A stretch of 26,991 nt of DNA from an uncultured Collinsella sp. (GTDB taxonomy: Bacteria > Actinomycetota > Coriobacteriia > Coriobacteriales > Coriobacteriaceae). The position numbers and the translations under genes are program-made. Shown one piece after another: positions 9,353-18,814 of the stretch. The stretch covers positions 1-26,991 of the forward strand of contig CABQWP010000024.1 in assembly GCA_902467875.1 (NCBI GenBank), read 5' to 3'. Each line of letters begins with the position of its first letter. Position 1 is the stretch's first letter. The notes below the pieces were generated by a model. It worked only from the letters and a program-made list of their open reading frames with translations. It searched no databases and was not told where the DNA came from.

Positions 9353-10573
9353 GTGGGTAACCACTTCCGTACCTCCGGTGCGGGCGATGATGCCCCCAAG
9401 ACGCAGGCAGGCGTCCAGGGCAGTCGTTTCGCCACTCCGGATTCAGAGGGCCAGCCTGTTGCTCAGGCCCCCGCTCAGCCGGCAGATCAGGCACAGCCGG
9501 CATCCGATCCCTTTGCCTACAATCCAACCAGCGATGTCGCGCTTTCCGGCACGGCGGGTTTTGAGCCCGTTCAGGCCGTGACCGCTCGCGTGGAGCAGCC
9601 TCAGGCTGGTGCCGCCACGCCGCAGCCTACCATGGCCGGCATTCCCGACCCCTTGGCCCCTGCGACGCCGGCTCCTCAGCCTGCGCAGTCCGGTCTCTTT
9701 GCCGCTATTCCCGACCCCACGCAGCCTGCTGCCCCGGTGGTCGAGAGCGATCAGGCAGCCGAGGTCGCAAGCCTCGATAACGCGCTCAACAACCCCGATT
9801 TTACGTCGGTGTTTGCGCCCATCGATCCGCAGGCCAGCCGCAAGAAGATGGCCAAGCAGGCCGGTGTCGAGCCCGTCATCCTTATGGAGCATGTCACCAA
9901 GATCTATCCGGCACAGCCTAACAAGCCTGCACTCGACGACATCAACATCGAGATCTATCCGGGCGAGTTCGTCTTCCTGGTCGGTCACTCCGGCTCGGGT
10001 AAGACCACGCTGCTGTCGACGCTCAACCGCGACGTCAAGCCGACGAGCGGCCGCATCCTGGTTGCCGGTCAGGACCTCATGAAGATCAAGAACCGTAAGG
10101 TTCCGTTCCTGCGCCGCCAGATTGGCGCCGTGTTCCAGGACTTTAAGCTTCTGCCGCAAAAGACCGCCTACGAAAACGTGGCGTTTGCCCTGCAGTGCAT
10201 CGGCAAGCCCAAGGGCGTCATTCGCAGCCAGGTGCCCGAGGTGCTGCGTCTGGTCGGTCTGGCCGATCAGATGGACTCGCTGCCCGACCAGCTTTCCGGT
10301 GGCGAGCAGCAGCGCGTTGCCGTCGCCCGTGCTATGGTCAACCGTCCGCCGCTGCTGATCTGCGACGAGCCCACGGGCAACCTCGACCCGGCGATCTCGC
10401 TGGGCATCATGAAGCTGCTTGAGCGTATTAACCGCACCGGCACCACCGTGATCGTCGCCACGCACGACCGCGAGATGGTCGATAGCATGCACCGTCGCGT
10501 GATCGCCCTCGAGGGCGGCCACGTCATCCGCGACCAGGAGAGGGGAGGTTACGGCAACTATGGCACCAACTAA
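9353..10573 (+). CDS. ftsE: Cell division ATP-binding protein FtsE with long N-terminal extension
   Basis: FtsE is the ABC ATPase that works with FtsX at the septum to control peptidoglycan hydrolases. Residues about 175-406 form the whole usual FtsE: Walker A GHSGSGKT (211-218), Q-loop FQDFKLLP, signature LSGGEQQ (314-320), Walker B LLICDEP (334-340) and H-loop VIVATHDRE. Canonical FtsE is about 230 residues; this protein has 406. The first 172 or so are rich in Pro, Ala and Gln, look disordered, and contain repeated IPDP(L/T)-type pieces. The extension is in frame from a GTG at 9353 with AAGGAG upstream. No later start just before the ABC domain looks better. ftsX overlaps the end by 14 bases. 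Confidence 0.95.
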   Translation: MGNHFRTSGAGDDAPKTQAGVQGSRFATPDSEGQPVAQAPAQPADQAQPASDPFAYNPTSDVALSGTAGFEPVQAVTARVEQPQAGAATPQPTMAGIPDPLAPATPAPQPAQSGLFAAIPDPTQPAAPVVESDQAAEVASLDNALNNPDFTSVFAPIDPQASRKKMAKQAGVEPVILMEHVTKIYPAQPNKPALDDINIEIYPGEFVFLVGHSGSGKTTLLSTLNRDVKPTSGRILVAGQDLMKIKNRKVPFLRRQIGAVFQDFKLLPQKTAYENVAFALQCIGKPKGVIRSQVPEVLRLVGLADQMDSLPDQLSGGEQQRVAVARAMVNRPPLLICDEPTGNLDPAISLGIMKLLERINRTGTTVIVATHDREMVDSMHRRVIALEGGHVIRDQERGGYGNYGTN

Positions 10574-11480
10574 CGTGGGCTACTCCTTCAAAGAGGCAAT
10601 CAGCCACTTCTTCCGTAACTGGACTACCTCGCTCGGCGCCGTCATCACGATCTTCCTTTCGCTGTTTATCATCGGCCTGTTCATCATGGGCTCTGCGATG
10701 CTGAACTCCGTGATCGGCACCGTCGAGGATCAGGTTGTCATCAACGCGTTCATTAGTGATGACGCCGATCAGGCCGATGTTCAGGCTTTTGAGGCCGAGC
10801 TTAAGACGTGGAATAACGTCAAGTCCGTGACCTATAAGGACAAGGACGACGCGCTGGCCGAGTATACGAGCAAGATGTCGGGCAACGCCGACGCCACCAT
10901 GAGCGCGCTCGATGGCCAGAACCCGCTGCCGGCTTCCTTCGCTATTGAGATGGACGATCCGTCCAAGGTCGAGAGCACGGCAAAGAAGCTCAAGAAGGAT
11001 GCCGATTTCCAGAAGATCGCGGATGACGGCGACGTCAACGCGAGCGTGCTGTACGGCCAGGAGGAAGTGAGCCGCCTGTTCCAGGTGACCAACTACATCC
11101 GCATCGCCGCCGTGGTGCTCGTTGGTCTTCTGACCTTTATCGCATTCATCTTCATCAACAACACGATTCGCCTGTCCATCACGGCGCGTCGTCGTGAGAT
11201 TGCGATTATGCGTCTGGTCGGCGCCAGCAACGGCTTCATTCGTGGCCCGTTTATCACCGAGGGCGTGCTGCAGGCCATTTTGGGCTCGCTGCTTTCCATC
11301 GGCGTTCTGGAGCTGCTGCGCAATCTGATGATCCCGCGTCTGCAGGAGAGCATCGGCTGGATGTCGTTTGCCCTGCCGATGCAGTACTACCTGGTGACCT
11401 ATGCTGCGCTGATTCTGGTCGGCGTGATTATCGGTCTCTTTGGTTCTGCCATCGCCATGCGCCGCTACCTGCGCGTGTAG
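10560..11480 (+). CDS. ftsX: Cell division protein FtsX
   Basis: FtsX is the membrane partner of FtsE. The 306-residue protein has the family topology: a cytoplasmic N-terminus (NVGYSFKEAISHFFRNWTTS), a first membrane helix at about 25-50, and an extracellular domain at about 55-175. Three more membrane helices follow, near 180-205, 235-255 and 275-300. The cytoplasmic loop has the conserved RRREIAIMRLVGASNGFIRGPF. The ATG lies 14 bases inside ftsE, and AGGGGAGG upstream is a good ribosome-binding site, so the pair is translationally coupled. A terminator follows. In many Actinobacteria smpB follows ftsX; here it is 11 kb away. Confidence 0.96.
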   Translation: MAPTNVGYSFKEAISHFFRNWTTSLGAVITIFLSLFIIGLFIMGSAMLNSVIGTVEDQVVINAFISDDADQADVQAFEAELKTWNNVKSVTYKDKDDALAEYTSKMSGNADATMSALDGQNPLPASFAIEMDDPSKVESTAKKLKKDADFQKIADDGDVNASVLYGQEEVSRLFQVTNYIRIAAVVLVGLLTFIAFIFINNTIRLSITARRREIAIMRLVGASNGFIRGPFITEGVLQAILGSLLSIGVLELLRNLMIPRLQESIGWMSFALPMQYYLVTYAALILVGVIIGLFGSAIAMRRYLRV

Positions 11481-11505
11481 GCATGCTTGGAATTCATCCC
11501 TTCCA

Positions 11506-11538
11506 ACGGGTCGTCTCTTATGGGGCGGCCCGTTTTTT
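11506..11538 (+). terminator. Rho-independent terminator of ftsEX
   Basis: ACGGGTCGTC pairs with GGGCGGCCCGT (with G-U pairs) and is followed by six T residues. Confidence 0.85.
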
Positions 11539-11615
11539 GATCCCTAGGGGACGGCAGGAAAGCGAATCATTTGGGTAGACTCTTTGGAGTTCGCAATCGA
11601 TAGTTAGGAGGCGCC

Positions 11616-13751
11616 ATGGGGCGCAATAACAAGCATAAGCGTGGAGCTCGCAATCAGCGCGGGCCGGTGCGCAGCGAACGCCGTCCGAGCCTGACCGGGC
11701 GCGTGCAGCTCCATGAGCATAGCGCCTACGTTGTAACCGAAAACGGCGACTACAAGGTCATGGGCCGCGGTAAGCGCGAGATCATGGATGGCGATACCGT
11801 TGCCGTGAGCATTAAGAACAGCCCGCACGGTGAGCGGCGCGCCGTGATCGAAAGCGTGGTTGAGCGTGCAGCCATAAGCGTGGTGGGCACGTACCAGACC
11901 GCCGGTCCGCTCGGTGTGATCGAGCCGCTCGATTCGCGTCTGAAGGCCGACTTCTTCATTCTGCCCGAGGATACCTCGGCGGATCGTCTGGGTGTCCACC
12001 CGGGTGATGCTGTTGTCGCGCGCATTTTGACCTACCCGACGCGCCTGGAATCGGGTACCGTGACGATCGAACGCCGCATTGGCGGAGATGACGCGCCCGA
12101 TTTGGGCGTTCAATATGTGATGGCGCGTTACGGCTATACCGATAGCTATCCCGAGGCCGCGCTGGACGAGGCCGAGGGGCTTTCGCTCGATGTGTCCGCG
12201 GCGCTTAAGGACCCGCTCCGCCGCGATCTGCGCGACCGCTTTGTCATCACGATCGACCCAGTCGACGCGCGCGACTTTGACGACGCCATTTCGCTGGAGC
12301 GCACGCCCGAGGGTGGCTACAAGCTGGGTGTGCATATCGCCGACGTTTCACACTATGTGGCTTGGGACGGGCATATCGATCTTGAGGCTCGCCATCGTAC
12401 GACATCGGTGTATCTGGCCGATCGCGTGCTTCCCATGCTGCCCGAACGCCTGTCCTGTGACCTGTGCTCGCTTCGCCCTGACGAGGACCGTCTTGCGTTT
12501 ACCGTTGACATTGAGCTCGATGCACAGGGTCGCGTGCGGCATTACGATCCGTACCCCAGCGTGATTCGCTCGCGTGTGCGTATGGACTATGACGGCGCCG
12601 AGGCGCTGCTGGTGCGTGCCGGCGCGGTTGAGTATTCGGTGCTGGAGGGTGCAGCCGAGGATGTTGCGGCTGCCGAGACCTCGCGCGAGGAAGCGCTTGA
12701 GCGCGGTCTTGCGTGCGAGGAGGCCGCCCGCGGCTACAACGTCGACCTCGGCGATTTCCTTGTCGCCGCTAACGAACTCGCCGAACTCCGCCGTCGTATC
12801 CGTCGCGCCCGCGGCTCGGTCGATTTTGACACGGCCGAGATTCGTGCTCTGTTGGATGAGGACGGAGTGCCCGTGCAGATTGTGGCGCGTGAGCGTTCGT
12901 GTGCCACGTCGCTTATCGAGGAAGCTATGCTGCTCGCCAACGAGTGCGTTGCAGAGTGGCTGGCAGACCGTGATATCGAGGCCTGCTATCGCGTGCATGA
13001 GGATCCGAGCCCCGATAGCCTGCACGGTGCCGCCGTTGCGCTGGCGCAGCTAGGCATCATCGACGATCGCCGTGCTGCCGGTATTGCCCTGGGGAGCCCC
13101 GATGAGCTGCAGGCTGCAGTCGATGCTGCCGCCGGTACGGCCAACGCACCGCTCGTTAACACGCTGCTTCTGCGCAGCATGCAGCGCGCGCTGTACAAGC
13201 CGCGCAACGAGGGCCACTTTGCGCTCGCCGCGCCGTGCTACTGTCACTTTACGAGTCCCATCCGTCGCTACCCCGATCTGGTGGTGCACCGCGTGCTCAA
13301 ACTGCAGTTGGCCTATGAGCGGCTCGGCGGCAAGGACGCCTTGGTCCGTACGCCGCGGCTGATCGGCAAGGGGCGCGAGTCGCTGCCGCGCATTCTGCCG
13401 CAGATCTGCCGCGCATGCAGCGATGCCGAGCGCGCGGCAGATGCCGCCAGCCATGCGACGCAAAAGATCAAGATTGCCCAGTACTATGAGGACCGTCTGG
13501 GTGAGCGCTATGCCGGAACCGTCTCGTGGGTTAGCAGCATGGGCCTCTTTGTGCGCTTGGACCTAACACAGGTCGAGGGCCTGGTTTCAATTAAGAGCCT
13601 GGGCAACGAGTGGTTCGAGTTCGACGAGGACGCGCTTACGCTGACGGGCGCCGACACGGGGACTCGCTATGAACTGGGCCAGCGCGTGATTATCGAGGTC
13701 TCGCGCGTCAATACCACGCGTGGGCACTTGGACTTCAAGCTTATCCATTAG
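11616..13751 (+). CDS. rnr: Ribonuclease R
   Basis: RNase R is a processive 3'-5' exoribonuclease that degrades structured RNA and helps in rRNA and trans-translation mRNA decay. The 711-residue protein has a basic N-terminus (GRNNKHKRGARNQRG), cold-shock-type RNA-binding domains up to about residue 200, and an RNB catalytic domain with the acidic metal-binding motif DPVDARDFDDA (214-224). The RNB end is marked by HFTSPIRRYPDLVVHR. A C-terminal S1 domain begins near GERYAGTVSWVSSMGLFVRL. It is somewhat shorter than E. coli RNase R and lacks its long basic tail. The ATG follows TTAGGAGG. It stands alone between two terminators, although rnr is often next to smpB. Confidence 0.96.
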   Translation: MGRNNKHKRGARNQRGPVRSERRPSLTGRVQLHEHSAYVVTENGDYKVMGRGKREIMDGDTVAVSIKNSPHGERRAVIESVVERAAISVVGTYQTAGPLGVIEPLDSRLKADFFILPEDTSADRLGVHPGDAVVARILTYPTRLESGTVTIERRIGGDDAPDLGVQYVMARYGYTDSYPEAALDEAEGLSLDVSAALKDPLRRDLRDRFVITIDPVDARDFDDAISLERTPEGGYKLGVHIADVSHYVAWDGHIDLEARHRTTSVYLADRVLPMLPERLSCDLCSLRPDEDRLAFTVDIELDAQGRVRHYDPYPSVIRSRVRMDYDGAEALLVRAGAVEYSVLEGAAEDVAAAETSREEALERGLACEEAARGYNVDLGDFLVAANELAELRRRIRRARGSVDFDTAEIRALLDEDGVPVQIVARERSCATSLIEEAMLLANECVAEWLADRDIEACYRVHEDPSPDSLHGAAVALAQLGIIDDRRAAGIALGSPDELQAAVDAAAGTANAPLVNTLLLRSMQRALYKPRNEGHFALAAPCYCHFTSPIRRYPDLVVHRVLKLQLAYERLGGKDALVRTPRLIGKGRESLPRILPQICRACSDAERAADAASHATQKIKIAQYYEDRLGERYAGTVSWVSSMGLFVRLDLTQVEGLVSIKSLGNEWFEFDEDALTLTGADTGTRYELGQRVIIEVSRVNTTRGHLDFKLIH

Positions 13752-13780
13752 CCAAATCCCGACTCATGGTGGGGGAGCGG

Positions 13781-13813
13781 AGGGCGGCCTTTCGGGACCG
13801 CCCTTCGCATTTG
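13781..13813 (+). terminator. Probable terminator of rnr
   Basis: AGGGCGG (13781-13787) pairs with CCGCCCT (13798-13804), with additional CC/GG pairing in the loop. Only a short T-run follows. Confidence 0.6.
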
Positions 13814-13870
13814 AATCGTGGCTACCTTGCCGTCTGCTCGGCCGCCCGCTTACCTGCTATTTGAGAGGTA

Positions 13871-13908
13871 AAACCTACCAAAATAAACCTGTCCCTTTTG
13901 GCAGGTTT
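13871..13908. repeat. Intergenic palindromic element D (same family as 1686-1720)
   Basis: Arms 13871-13883 and 13896-13908 are 13 bp with one mismatch. The loop TAAACCTGTCCC nearly matches that of element B. It lies 20 bp upstream of the recombinase gene. Confidence 0.8.
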
Positions 13909-13927
13909 ACAAGAAAGCGGGGATGAG

Positions 13928-14533
13928 ATGGCGACGGTGTACGGTTATGCGCGGGTGAGTTCGCGCGATCAGAATCTGAATCGGCAGCTGGATGCGCTGG
14001 GCGCCTATGGCGTGGGCTCAGCGAATATTTATGCCGACCATGCGAGCGGCAAGGACTTCGATCGACCGCATTATCGCGAGCTGCTGCACGTCCTGGGAGA
14101 CGGGGACGTGCTGGTGGTGCTTTCTATCGACCGACTTGGTCGTAATTACTCCGAGATTCTTGAGGAATGGCGACGCATCACCAAGGAGCTCGGGGTTGCC
14201 ATTGTGGTGTTGGACATGCCATTGCTTGACACGCGCGCTAGGGCCAGCGGCGCGCCGGATGTGACCAACACCCTGATTGCCGATATTGTGCTGCAACTGC
14301 TGAGCTACGTGGCGCAGGTGGAGCGCGAGAATATCCATCGGCGCCAGGCGGAGGGAATTGCAGCGGCGCGGGCGCGAGGGGTTCGTTTCGGTCGACCTCG
14401 CAAGCCGTGCCCTCCTCAGTTTGAGCTGGTGCGCGATAGCTATGAGGCAGGCGATATTACCCGCAGCCAGGCAGCAAAGTGCCTGGGCGTGTGCGTGGGG
14501 ACGTTCGATCGCTGGATGCGCGAGGCGGGGTAG
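13928..14533 (+). CDS. Small serine recombinase (resolvase/invertase family)
   Basis: This is a 201-residue serine site-specific recombinase. The N-terminal catalytic domain has VYGYARVSSRDQN, in which Ser11 aligns with the nucleophile of gamma-delta resolvase. SIDRLGRNYSEILEEWRRI follows, then the long E-helix ending near SYVAQVERENIHRRQAEGIAAAR. A C-terminal Hin-like helix-turn-helix follows (RSQAAKCLGVCVGTFDRWMREAG). Length and order match resolvases and DNA invertases, not large serine integrases. The ATG at 13928 is followed at once by the catalytic domain, so it is chosen over an in-frame TTG at 13898 inside element D. No transposase, invertible promoter or terminal repeat is obvious nearby, so the target is unknown. 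It may be a domesticated or orphan copy. Confidence 0.9.
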   Translation: MATVYGYARVSSRDQNLNRQLDALGAYGVGSANIYADHASGKDFDRPHYRELLHVLGDGDVLVVLSIDRLGRNYSEILEEWRRITKELGVAIVVLDMPLLDTRARASGAPDVTNTLIADIVLQLLSYVAQVERENIHRRQAEGIAAARARGVRFGRPRKPCPPQFELVRDSYEAGDITRSQAAKCLGVCVGTFDRWMREAG

Positions 14534-14637
14534 GGGTTTGCGTCGCTTTGTCGCTTCCTGTTGCGATTCAAATTTTGATACGGTGACGATGCCATTTGGG
14601 GCTACACTCGCTGATATTCAAAAAAGGAGGTTGGCCC

Positions 14638-15219
14638 TTGGCGCGCGTAAAACAAATAATCGGATGGACCGCGATCGTTCTGTTCGTTGCAACGCTGGCG
14701 GGCATCTGGGTGCTGACGGAGCAAAATGCGGTGGAGACGTCGTTGCTGAGCGAGTCCACCGCGCGTGTGGTGGAGGGTCAGGCTACGGGCGTTCAGGCTG
14801 CCGATGCCACGGGTGAAGCCCAGACAGAGAACGGAATGACCGGGGGCGCCGATTCGGCTGCCTCGAATGTCCGGTCTGGCCGACTTGCTTCCATTCGCAT
14901 GTGGGTGGGCACAAACGTCCGTCGCGTTGCCCATACCGTAGAGTTTTTCTTCGTCGGATTGTTCGCCTCGGTGGTCGTGGTTTGCTTTTCCAGGCGTCCG
15001 TGGAGCGTATGCTCCCGTTGCGTGCCTGTATTGCTCTTTTGCGCCGCCTGCTCCGTTGGCGATCAGGTACATAAGATCTTTGTTCCCGGCAGGCATTTCG
15101 ACGTTATCGATTTAGGATTCGATGCTGCGGGCTATGTCACCGCCATGCTGTTGGTATTGCTGGCGGCGGCGTTAGTGCGCCATGCGACTCGGCCGATCGG
15201 CGCCCATGCGAGGCGCTAG
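14638..15219 (+). CDS. VanZ-like membrane protein
   Basis: This is a 193-residue membrane protein. Residues about 9-27 form a first membrane helix, followed by an Ala/Gly/Thr-rich exposed linker (about 30-85). The rest carries VanZ-family features: RRVAHTVEFFFVGLFAS, then GDQVHKIFVPGRHFDVIDLGFDAAGYV. VanZ itself gives low-level teicoplanin resistance by an unclear mechanism, but most homologues are uncharacterised, so resistance should not be assumed. The start is taken as TTG at 14638 because AAAGGAGG (14623-14630) lies 7 bases upstream. An earlier in-frame ATG at 14596 has no such site. The gene follows the recombinase by about 100 bp and has its own terminator. Confidence 0.85.
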   Translation: MARVKQIIGWTAIVLFVATLAGIWVLTEQNAVETSLLSESTARVVEGQATGVQAADATGEAQTENGMTGGADSAASNVRSGRLASIRMWVGTNVRRVAHTVEFFFVGLFASVVVVCFSRRPWSVCSRCVPVLLFCAACSVGDQVHKIFVPGRHFDVIDLGFDAAGYVTAMLLVLLAAALVRHATRPIGAHARR

Positions 15220-15300
15220 CCGGTAACAAACCCGTTTCTGATAATGCGACCTTGTTGAATTATTTTGTGTCGCGCGTATTTCCGAGCGGTCGGATTTGAG

Positions 15301-15328
15301 GGGCGAGCGGTAGAACGCTCGCCCTTTG
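15301..15328 (+). terminator. Terminator-like hairpin after the VanZ-like gene
   Basis: A perfect 9-bp stem, GGGCGAGCG (15301-15309) with CGCTCGCCC (15316-15324), is followed by TTT. Confidence 0.7.
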
Positions 15329-15338
15329 TGCGCCACGA

Positions 15339-15378
15339 TGCGGCACAATGTACCGCAAAAGCTGTTTGTATCCGGTAC
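15339..15378 (+). promoter_or_regulatory. Overlapping dyads upstream of the mur cluster, candidate operator
   Basis: TGCGGCA (15339-15345) and TACCGCA (15351-15357) form a near-perfect dyad. GTACCG (15350-15355) and CGGTAC (15373-15378) form a second one that shares bases with the first. They lie about 50-85 bp before the RpiR-type regulator gene. Binding by that regulator is inference. Confidence 0.35.
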
Positions 15379-15423
15379 GAATCGTTCGTTGGTCTTTAAT
15401 TCTTCTCAACGGAGGTGTTTGAG

Positions 15424-16275
15424 ATGGCAAACGGATTGCTTTTGCGGCTTCGCGAGCGTGAGCTCAGCGCGAGCCCGGCGGAACGCAATGTCATCGCATA
15501 TGTAAGCGCTCATCCGCACGAGGTGGTCGGGCTGTCCGTCCGCGGTCTTGCCGATGTCACGTTCTCCTCGCCCTCGAGCATTTTGCGCTTTTGCAAGCGT
15601 TTGGGTTTTGCGGGCTACAAGGAGTTCCAGCGCGAACTGATTGCCGAGCTGGCGCTCTTAGGTGACAAGAAAGACATAGCCCTCGAGGACATCTCCATGG
15701 ATGACAGCGTCGAACGTATCGTGGGGAAGGTGATGAAAAGCAACGTGCGCACAATCGAGGCGACGGCGCGAACGCTCGATTACACCGTCTTGGAGCGATG
15801 CGCGGCCCGTCTTAAGCGGGCACGCGCGGTCAATCTGTTCGGTATTGGTGCCTCTCGTTTGGTCGCGCACGACCTGGCGCAAAAGCTCATGCGTGTCGAC
15901 AAAGAGTGCCATCTGTACGACGACTGGCATGATCAGCTCTTATGTGCCAAGAACATGCATGAGGGCGATATGGCAATCGCCTTTAGCTACTCGGGCTTGA
16001 CGCAAGAGGTGCTGGACTGCACCGCCGAGGCTCAACGTCACAACTGTCCCGTTGTGGCCGTTACCAAAGTAGATGGATCATCCAAGCTTGCCACCATGGC
16101 CGATGCCGTGCTCGGCGTCGCTGCGAGTGAACCCTTGGTCCGCAGCGGTGCCATGGCTTCGCGTATGGCCCAGCTTATGGTTGTCGATGCCCTGTACGCT
16201 GCTTACGTTGCCAGCGACTACGAACGGGCGACGCATGTCATAAAGCAAAACTACATCGAGAAACAGGAAAGATGA
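15424..16275 (+). CDS. murR: MurR/RpiR-family transcriptional regulator
   Basis: This is a 283-residue regulator of the RpiR family, which controls sugar-phosphate genes. An N-terminal HTH domain (residues about 1-77) has the typical SVRGLADVTFSSPSSILRF and CKRLGFAGYKEFQREL. A C-terminal SIS sugar-phosphate-binding domain (about 115-260) has VNLFGIGASRLVAHDLAQKL and MAIAFSYSGLTQEVLD. The ATG at 15424 sits 8 bases after GGAGG (15411-15415); a GTG at 15415 overlaps that site and is unlikely. murQ begins 10 bases after its stop codon. Position at the head of a MurNAc cluster suggests it senses MurNAc-6-phosphate, as E. coli MurR does. The symbol rests on this context. Confidence 0.9.
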   Translation: MANGLLLRLRERELSASPAERNVIAYVSAHPHEVVGLSVRGLADVTFSSPSSILRFCKRLGFAGYKEFQRELIAELALLGDKKDIALEDISMDDSVERIVGKVMKSNVRTIEATARTLDYTVLERCAARLKRARAVNLFGIGASRLVAHDLAQKLMRVDKECHLYDDWHDQLLCAKNMHEGDMAIAFSYSGLTQEVLDCTAEAQRHNCPVVAVTKVDGSSKLATMADAVLGVAASEPLVRSGAMASRMAQLMVVDALYAAYVASDYERATHVIKQNYIEKQER

Positions 16276-16285
16276 GGTGAATGAA

Positions 16286-17209
<924 letters not shown>

Positions 17210-17266
17210 GTGCACGGCGTGAGCTGATATGACATCTAGACGAGATACCCAATACAAGGAGGAGTT

Positions 17267-18697
17267 ATGACGAACAAAGAGCTGGCTCAAAAGCTGCTGG
17301 ACCTTTTGGGCGGTAAAGACAACGTGCTCGCAAACGTGGCGTGCATGACGCGCCTGCGCGTGACCGTCAAAGACACGGGCAACGTCGACACGGAGGGTAT
17401 TAAGGCGCTCGACGGCGTGATGGGCCTGGTCGAGGACGACACGATGCAGATCGTGCTGGGTCCGGGCAAGGTGAATAAGGTGCTCGAGGAGTTCTCCAAG
17501 CTCACCGGCCTTGCGAAAGGCGTTGCCGACGAGAGCGTGGTTGACGCTGCGGCCACAAACAAGGCCGCGCAGAAAGCCAAGTACGAGTCCAAGCCGGTTC
17601 AGGCCTTCCTCAAGAAGATTTCCAATGTCTTCGTCGCCCTGCTTCCCGGCATCATTGCGGCTGGCCTCATCAACGGTATCTGTAACGTCATTAACGTCTC
17701 GACGGCAGGCGCGCTTGCAGGCGAGTGGTGGTACCAGGGCATTCGTTCCATGGGCTGGGCTCTGTTTGCCTATCTGCCCATCTTGGTGGGCTATAACGCG
17801 GCACGTGAGTTTGGTGGCTCCGCTGCGCTGGGCGGCATCGCCGGCATGATGTGTATCGCCAACAGTGCCATGCCCCTGCTTGCGCCTGGCGCGGCTGATC
17901 CTGCCACTGCCATTCTGCTGCCGCTCACCAGTGCGCAGTACAACCCCGCGGCGGGTGGCATGATCGCGGCTCTCATCGCTGGTGCATTTTTTGCCTGGAT
18001 GGAGCGTCAGATTCGCAAGGTTATGCCCAACGCACTCGACACGTTCTTGTCCCCGCTGCTGGTGCTCATCATCGGCGCCTTTGCTCTGATGCTCGTCATC
18101 CAGCCGGTTGGCGCATGGCTGACGACTGCCATCTTTAGCGTTTTGACCTTTATCTTCGAGAAACTGGGCGTCCTGGGCGGCTATATCCTGTCGGCAGGCT
18201 TCTTGCCGCTGGTGTCCGTCGGCCTGCATCAGGCGCTCACGCCGATCCACGCTATGCTCAACGATCCCGACGGCGCTACCAAGGGTATCAATTACCTGCT
18301 TCCCATCCTTATGATGGCTGGCGGCGGCCAGGTCGGTGCCGGTTTGGCGCTGTACTTTAAGACCAAGAACGCCAAGCTCAAGAAGTATGTCGCAGAGTCC
18401 ATTCCCGTTGGAATCCTGGGTGTGGGCGAGCCTCTGATGTATGCTGTTACGCTGCCGCTCGTTCGTCCGTTTGTGACGGCCTGCCTGGGTGCCGGATTTG
18501 GCGGCGCGCTCGCGGCGCTGCTTCACATCGGCACGGTTTCTCAGGGCGTTTCCGGTCTGTTTGGCCTACTGATCGTTGTTCCTGGCCAGCAGCTCGGCTA
18601 CGTTGCCGCTATGCTGCTTGCCTATGCCGCCGGCTTTGTCCTGACGTGGTTCTTTGGCGTCGACGAGCAGAAGATCAACGAGTTCTTTGGCGAGTAG
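17267..18697 (+). CDS. murP: PTS transporter subunit EIIBC, probably MurNAc-type (MurP)
   Basis: This is a 476-residue permease of the phosphotransferase system that imports and phosphorylates a sugar. The EIIB domain (residues 1-85) has the phosphorylated Cys26 in VACMTRLRVTV. After a linker, the EIIC domain (about 105-470) has about ten hydrophobic segments and the family motifs FVALLPGIIAAGLING, GLHQALTPIHAML and GILGVGEPLMYAVTLPL. No EIIA domain is fused or adjacent, as in MurP proteins that use a general glucose-type EIIA encoded elsewhere. Placement between murQ and mupG makes MurNAc or MurNAc-GlcNAc the likely substrate. Sequence alone would also allow sucrose or another glucoside. The ATG follows AAGGAGGAG. 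Confidence 0.9.
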   Translation: MTNKELAQKLLDLLGGKDNVLANVACMTRLRVTVKDTGNVDTEGIKALDGVMGLVEDDTMQIVLGPGKVNKVLEEFSKLTGLAKGVADESVVDAAATNKAAQKAKYESKPVQAFLKKISNVFVALLPGIIAAGLINGICNVINVSTAGALAGEWWYQGIRSMGWALFAYLPILVGYNAAREFGGSAALGGIAGMMCIANSAMPLLAPGAADPATAILLPLTSAQYNPAAGGMIAALIAGAFFAWMERQIRKVMPNALDTFLSPLLVLIIGAFALMLVIQPVGAWLTTAIFSVLTFIFEKLGVLGGYILSAGFLPLVSVGLHQALTPIHAMLNDPDGATKGINYLLPILMMAGGGQVGAGLALYFKTKNAKLKKYVAESIPVGILGVGEPLMYAVTLPLVRPFVTACLGAGFGGALAALLHIGTVSQGVSGLFGLLIVVPGQQLGYVAAMLLAYAAGFVLTWFFGVDEQKINEFFGE

Positions 18698-18764
18698 TTT
18701 GATATCGCGAGCCGTGTTGCTCGGGGCTCGCGGTGCGCGGCAGATTTCTTGATGCTATGGTTGT

Positions 18765-18800
18765 GCCGGCGGGGCTAACTGCTCCGCCGGCCTTTTTTTA
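18765..18800 (+). terminator. Terminator-like hairpin between murP and mupG, abutting the mupG ribosome-binding site
   Basis: GCCGGCGG (18765-18772) pairs with CCGCCGGC (18784-18791), followed by seven T residues. The AAGGAG site of mupG starts directly after the T-tract, so mupG transcription must pass through this hairpin unless translation starts on a leaderless message. A weaker GCGAGCC/GGCTCGC dyad lies near 18708-18732. Confidence 0.85.
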
Positions 18801-18814
18801 AGGAGCGTTGGAGC

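Noticed and set aside
9114..9527. A 137-residue - strand frame through the large palindrome into ftsE
   Set aside because: It is translated hairpin plus antisense ftsE, with no domain or ribosome-binding site.
13928..14533. Phage or integrative element signalled by the recombinase
   Set aside because: It is a small resolvase/invertase type, not an integrase; no other phage or conjugation genes and no attachment-site duplications at the tRNAs are visible.
14638..15219. Vancomycin/teicoplanin resistance locus
   Set aside because: Only a VanZ-like protein is present; no vanHAX or vanRS genes are in the window, and most VanZ homologues are not resistance determinants.
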